Made by a program: the position numbers and the translations under genes | In this document: positions 6,527 to 8,540 of the stretch, piece by piece | Position numbering within the stretch: position 1 is the first letter of the stretch | How the letters are laid out: every line of letters begins with the position of its first letter | The notes under the pieces: generated by a model | What the model saw: only the letters and a program-made list of their open reading frames with translations | Database searches by the model: none | Told to the model about the DNA's origin: nothing | Assembly (NCBI GenBank): GCA_020442225.1 | Contig: JAGRKR010000374.1 | Location: 1-8,540 of the forward strand | Reading direction: 5' to 3' | Length of the DNA stretch: 8,540 nt | Origin: Hyphomicrobiaceae bacterium | Lineage (GTDB): Bacteria > Pseudomonadota > Alphaproteobacteria > Rhizobiales > Hyphomicrobiaceae

Positions 6527-6561
6527 CAGCGCGGTCTAAGCCCGTGCGCAAGGCTCTCGCG
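6527..6561. other. Short convergent gap between the flavin enzyme and accA
   Basis: Only 35 bp separate the two stop codons. A 5-bp stem GCTCT (6553-6557) / AGAGC (6564-6568) overlaps the accA stop, but it is short and has no T-run on either strand. No convincing intrinsic terminator is visible, so readthrough producing overlapping antisense 3' ends, or factor-dependent termination, is possible. Confidence 0.4.
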
Positions 6562-7515
6562 TCAGAGCGTACGGCCGATCGACAGGAACTTTTCGTGACG
6601 CTGCGCGCGGATTTCGGCTGCCTGCATATCGTCGAATTCCACGAGCGCCTTGGCGATCGCATCGGCTGCCGCCGATATGGCCCCGGGCTTGTCGCGATGA
6701 GCTCCACCGACCGGCTCGCGCACGATGACGTCGATGACGCCGAGCTGGAGCAGGTCCTGCGCCGTAATCTTCATGCTCGTGGCGGCATCGATGGCACGGG
6801 TCGAATCGCGCCACAGAATTGATGCTGCGGCCTCCGGTGACGCAACCGTGTAGATGGCATGCTCCATCATCAGCACGCGATTGGCCGTTGCGATCGCCAC
6901 CGCGCCTCCCGAGCCGCCCTCGCCAATGACAAGCGAGATCAGCGGCACGCCCAGCGCCAGGCAGCAGTCCGTCGAGCGGGCGATGGCCTCGGACTGGCCC
7001 CGCTCCTCCGCCTCGACTCCGGGGAAGGCGCCGGCCGTGTCGATGAACGTCAGCACCGGCAGCGAGAACTTGTCCGCCAGGTTCATCAGACGCACGGCCT
7101 TGCGATAGCCTTCCGGTCGCGCCATGCCGAAGTTGTGGCGGATGCGGCTCTCGGTATCCGTGCCCTTCTCATGGCCGAGCACGGCGACATCGCGGCCGCG
7201 GAATCGGCCGACACCGCCCATGATGGCCTCGTCCTCACCGAAATAGCGGTCGCCTGCCAGGGGCGTGAAGTCGTCGATCAGCGCCTTGACGTAGTCGAGA
7301 CAGTGGGGCCGGTCGGGATGCCTGGCGACCTGCGTCTTCTGCCAGGGCGTCAACTTGGCGTAGGTCTCGACCAGCGCCGTCTCGGCCTTGGCCTGGAGCG
7401 TCTCGATTTCCTCGGCGATGGACACCGAGTTGTCGTCGCCAGTGAGCGATCGCAGCTCCGCGACCTTGCTCTCGAGCTCGGCAATCGGCTTCTCGAAATC
7501 GAGATACGTGCGCAT
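6562..7515 (-). CDS. accA: Acetyl-CoA carboxylase carboxyltransferase subunit alpha
   Basis: AccA pairs with AccD to form the carboxyltransferase that moves the carboxyl group from biotinyl-AccB to acetyl-CoA, giving malonyl-CoA, the first committed step of fatty-acid synthesis in the cytoplasm. At 317 aa it matches the usual 317-319. Hallmarks are the N-terminal MRTYLDFEKPIAELE helix, HPDRPH (66-71), GDR-FGED (88-95), GHEKG (114-118), FGMARPEGYRKA (129-140), TFIDTAGAFPG (156-166) and the oxyanion-hole loop GEGGSGGA (198-205), then SPEAAASILW (226-235). The frame extends 23 codons further upstream, but the family's conserved N-terminus fixes ATG 7515; its ribosome site (AGGG about 4 nt upstream) is weak. 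It lies 152 bp downstream of the SDR on the same strand and has its own promoter-like boxes. There is no sign of damage. Its presence beside a catabolic cluster looks positional rather than functional. Confidence 0.97.
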   Translation of the reverse strand: MRTYLDFEKPIAELESKVAELRSLTGDDNSVSIAEEIETLQAKAETALVETYAKLTPWQKTQVARHPDRPHCLDYVKALIDDFTPLAGDRYFGEDEAIMGGVGRFRGRDVAVLGHEKGTDTESRIRHNFGMARPEGYRKAVRLMNLADKFSLPVLTFIDTAGAFPGVEAEERGQSEAIARSTDCCLALGVPLISLVIGEGGSGGAVAIATANRVLMMEHAIYTVASPEAAASILWRDSTRAIDAATSMKITAQDLLQLGVIDVIVREPVGGAHRDKPGAISAAADAIAKALVEFDDMQAAEIRAQRHEKFLSIGRTL

Positions 7516-7570
7516 GGACCCTGCGAGCTCCGCACCCTGACGAACCGTCCGGGCGCGCCCAAACCTCTGG

Positions 7571-7590
7571 ATTCGCCAGGACATTCGCCA
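7571..7590. repeat. 8-bp direct repeat at the accA promoter
   Basis: ATTCGCCA occurs at 7571-7578 and again at 7583-7590, a 12-bp period. On the accA strand this reads TGGCGAAT twice. It overlaps the candidate -10 box and predicted start point, so it could be a paired regulator site. Chance is also possible for an 8-mer. Confidence 0.3.
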
Positions 7591-7609
7591 AGGTGGCGGG
7601 CGGTGTCAA
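7581..7609 (-). promoter_or_regulatory. Candidate accA promoter
   Basis: On the minus strand a perfect TTGACA -35 box (7609-7604) is followed after 17 bp by GAATGT (7586-7581), a poor -10 match (2 of 6). Transcription would start near 7574, giving a leader of about 60 nt before accA. The full -35 consensus in a 152-bp gap ahead of a housekeeping gene is the main support. The weak -10 lowers confidence. Confidence 0.45.
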
Positions 7610-7614
7610 GCGCT

Positions 7615-7642
7615 CAGCCGGTAAAGGGTTTCCCCGCGGCTG
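7615..7642 (-). terminator. Possible weak or factor-dependent terminator after the SDR gene
   Basis: CAGCCG (7615-7620) and CGGCTG (7637-7642) form a perfect 6-bp stem; inside, GGG TTT CCC (7626-7634) can form a further 3-bp stem after an internal loop. It lies 26-53 bp past the SDR stop and upstream of the accA -35 box, where a terminator would be expected. No T-run follows, so it is not a canonical intrinsic terminator. Confidence 0.3.
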
Positions 7643-7667
7643 CGTCGGGGCGCCCGGGCGGGCTGGC

Positions 7668-8432
7668 TCAGCCGATGGTCCAGCCACCGTCGACCAGCAG
7701 GCTCGCGCCCGTCATGAGGGCCGAGGCGTCGCTCGCCAGAAAGACGATGGCGCCCATCAGATCCTCGATCTCGCCGACGCGGCCGAGCTTGATCTTGGTG
7801 ACGACGTAGTCGTGGACGGCCTTGTCCGAAAGCATCTGAGCGGCGAGTGGCGTGCGGACGAAGGTCGGCGCCAGTGCATTGACGCGAATGCCCTCGCTGC
7901 CGAGTTCGAAGGCCATGGACTTGGTCAAGCCTTCGATTGCGTGCTTGCTCGCGCAATAGACCGTCCGCTTCGGCCCGCCGACATGCCCCATCTGCGAGGA
8001 AATGTTGATGATCGAGCCCTTGAGGCCCTCGGCTCGCATCCCCTTCACCACGGTCTGCGCCACGAAGAAGGCCGCCCGCACGTTCACCTCGAAGACCGCA
8101 TCGAAGTCGGCCTCGCTGATGTCCGTGAAGGCCGCCGGCCGGTTGGTGCCAGCGTTGTTGACGAGGACGTGGTAGGCCGGGCGTGCCGACAGCGCCTCGC
8201 GCAGCGCGGCAAGGTCGGTCACGTCGAGCACCAGCGTATCCGCGCTGCCGCCCCGCCCCGTGATCTCGGCCTTGGCCGCCTCGATCTCGCCGGCGGTGCG
8301 TGAAACCAGCGTGACGTGAGCGCCGGCGTCGGCCAGCGCCAGCGCCGCGCCGAGGCCGATGCCACGGCCGGCGCCCGTGACCAGGGCACGCCTGTTGTCG
8401 AGCCGGAAGCTCGGGGTCTTGAGGGACGACAT
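7668..8432 (-). CDS. SDR-family oxidoreductase (downstream of zinc ADH)
   Basis: 254-aa classical SDR, cytosolic. It has TGAGRGIG (19-26), NNAG (92-95), N117, S145/S146 (NISSQMG), Y159 and K163 (YCASK) and the usual VDGGW ending (247-251). R23 and R45 (SRTAGE) favour NADP(H). The PG found after the Rossmann core in most classical SDRs is APT (188-190), followed by FVRTPL, seen in a subgroup of gluconate-5-dehydrogenase-like enzymes. The start is strongly set by AAGGAGG (8446-8440), 7 nt upstream. It follows the zinc alcohol dehydrogenase by 47 bp on the same strand, so the two are probably co-transcribed and may act in sequence on an alcohol or hydroxy acid. It is distinct from the three plus-strand SDRs. 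Substrate is unknown. Confidence 0.9.
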   Translation of the reverse strand: MSSLKTPSFRLDNRRALVTGAGRGIGLGAALALADAGAHVTLVSRTAGEIEAAKAEITGRGGSADTLVLDVTDLAALREALSARPAYHVLVNNAGTNRPAAFTDISEADFDAVFEVNVRAAFFVAQTVVKGMRAEGLKGSIINISSQMGHVGGPKRTVYCASKHAIEGLTKSMAFELGSEGIRVNALAPTFVRTPLAAQMLSDKAVHDYVVTKIKLGRVGEIEDLMGAIVFLASDASALMTGASLLVDGGWTIG

Positions 8433-8479
8433 GGCGAGGCCTCCTTGCTCGGTTTCGCGATGGGCAGGCGTCCTGGCCC

Positions 8480-8540
8480 CTAGAAGAGCACGACGCTGCG
8501 AATGCTCTTGCCGGCGTGCATGAGATCGAAGCCCTTGTTG
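8480..8540 (-). CDS. C-terminal fragment of a zinc-dependent alcohol dehydrogenase, probably class III type
   Basis: Only the last 19 codons and the TAG stop are inside the window; the rest lies beyond 8540. The reading is NKGFDLMHAGKSIRSVVLF. The FDLMH-GKSIRSV pattern is the closing helix and strand of medium-chain zinc dehydrogenases, closest to the class III / S-(hydroxymethyl)glutathione dehydrogenase group, which oxidises long-chain alcohols and the formaldehyde-glutathione adduct. The short fragment cannot separate class III from related zinc ADHs. It is the upstream partner of the SDR that begins 47 bp later. Confidence 0.72.
   Translation of the reverse strand, partial: NKGFDLMHAGKSIRSVVLF

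Noticed and set aside
6527..6568. Bidirectional intrinsic terminator between the convergent genes
   Set aside because: Only a 5-bp stem with no T-run on either strand.
7516..7584. 23-codon N-terminal extension of accA
   Set aside because: AccA proteins begin at the MRTYLDFEKP helix; the extra residues resemble no AccA and cover the predicted leader and promoter region.

Overview
The window is uniformly GC-rich and densely coded, with G/C-ending codons and weak intergenic signals. Together with a TAXI-type solute receptor, several FabG-like dehydrogenases and an AccA beginning MRTYLDFEKPI, this points to an alphaproteobacterium, probably Rhizobiales-like. That placement is an inference from gene style, not a measured phylogeny. 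I see no mobile element, tRNA, rRNA or CRISPR array.

Layout. (1) Positions 1-1121, minus strand: a periplasmic TAXI-family TRAP solute receptor, cut by the window edge just before its C-terminus. (2) Positions 1122-1490: a 369-bp divergent intergenic region. It holds back-to-back candidate promoters, a perfect 7-bp inverted repeat beside them, and a hairpin and a 15-bp palindrome in what would be a long leader. (3) Positions 1491-6526, plus strand: five co-directional genes with 26-67 bp gaps, read as an operon. They are an SDR oxidoreductase, a thiamine-diphosphate enzyme of the acetolactate-synthase-like superfamily, two tandem paralogous SDRs of exactly 240 residues each (about 52% identical by hand count), and a nitronate-monooxygenase/FabK-fold flavin enzyme. 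(4) Positions 6562-8540, minus strand and convergent with the operon: accA (acetyl-CoA carboxyltransferase alpha) with its own candidate promoter, then upstream of it another SDR, then the last 19 codons of a zinc alcohol dehydrogenase, probably of the class III/glutathione-dependent type.

How it may work together. The receptor and the five-gene operon share one control region, so the simplest reading is uptake of a small organic (probably acidic) solute followed by catabolism. The TPP enzyme would cleave, decarboxylate or ligate a 2-keto compound, the SDRs would interconvert hydroxyl and carbonyl groups, and the flavin enzyme would oxidise or reduce an activated intermediate. The substrate cannot be read from sequence. 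The TPP enzyme lacks hallmarks of true acetolactate synthase and has no small-subunit gene beside it, so branched-chain amino acid synthesis is unlikely. accA is a housekeeping fatty-acid gene that appears only to adjoin the cluster. The ADH-SDR pair upstream of accA looks like a separate alcohol/aldehyde oxidation unit. The uncharacterised five-gene operon with its divergent receptor is the strongest candidate here for an undescribed pathway.
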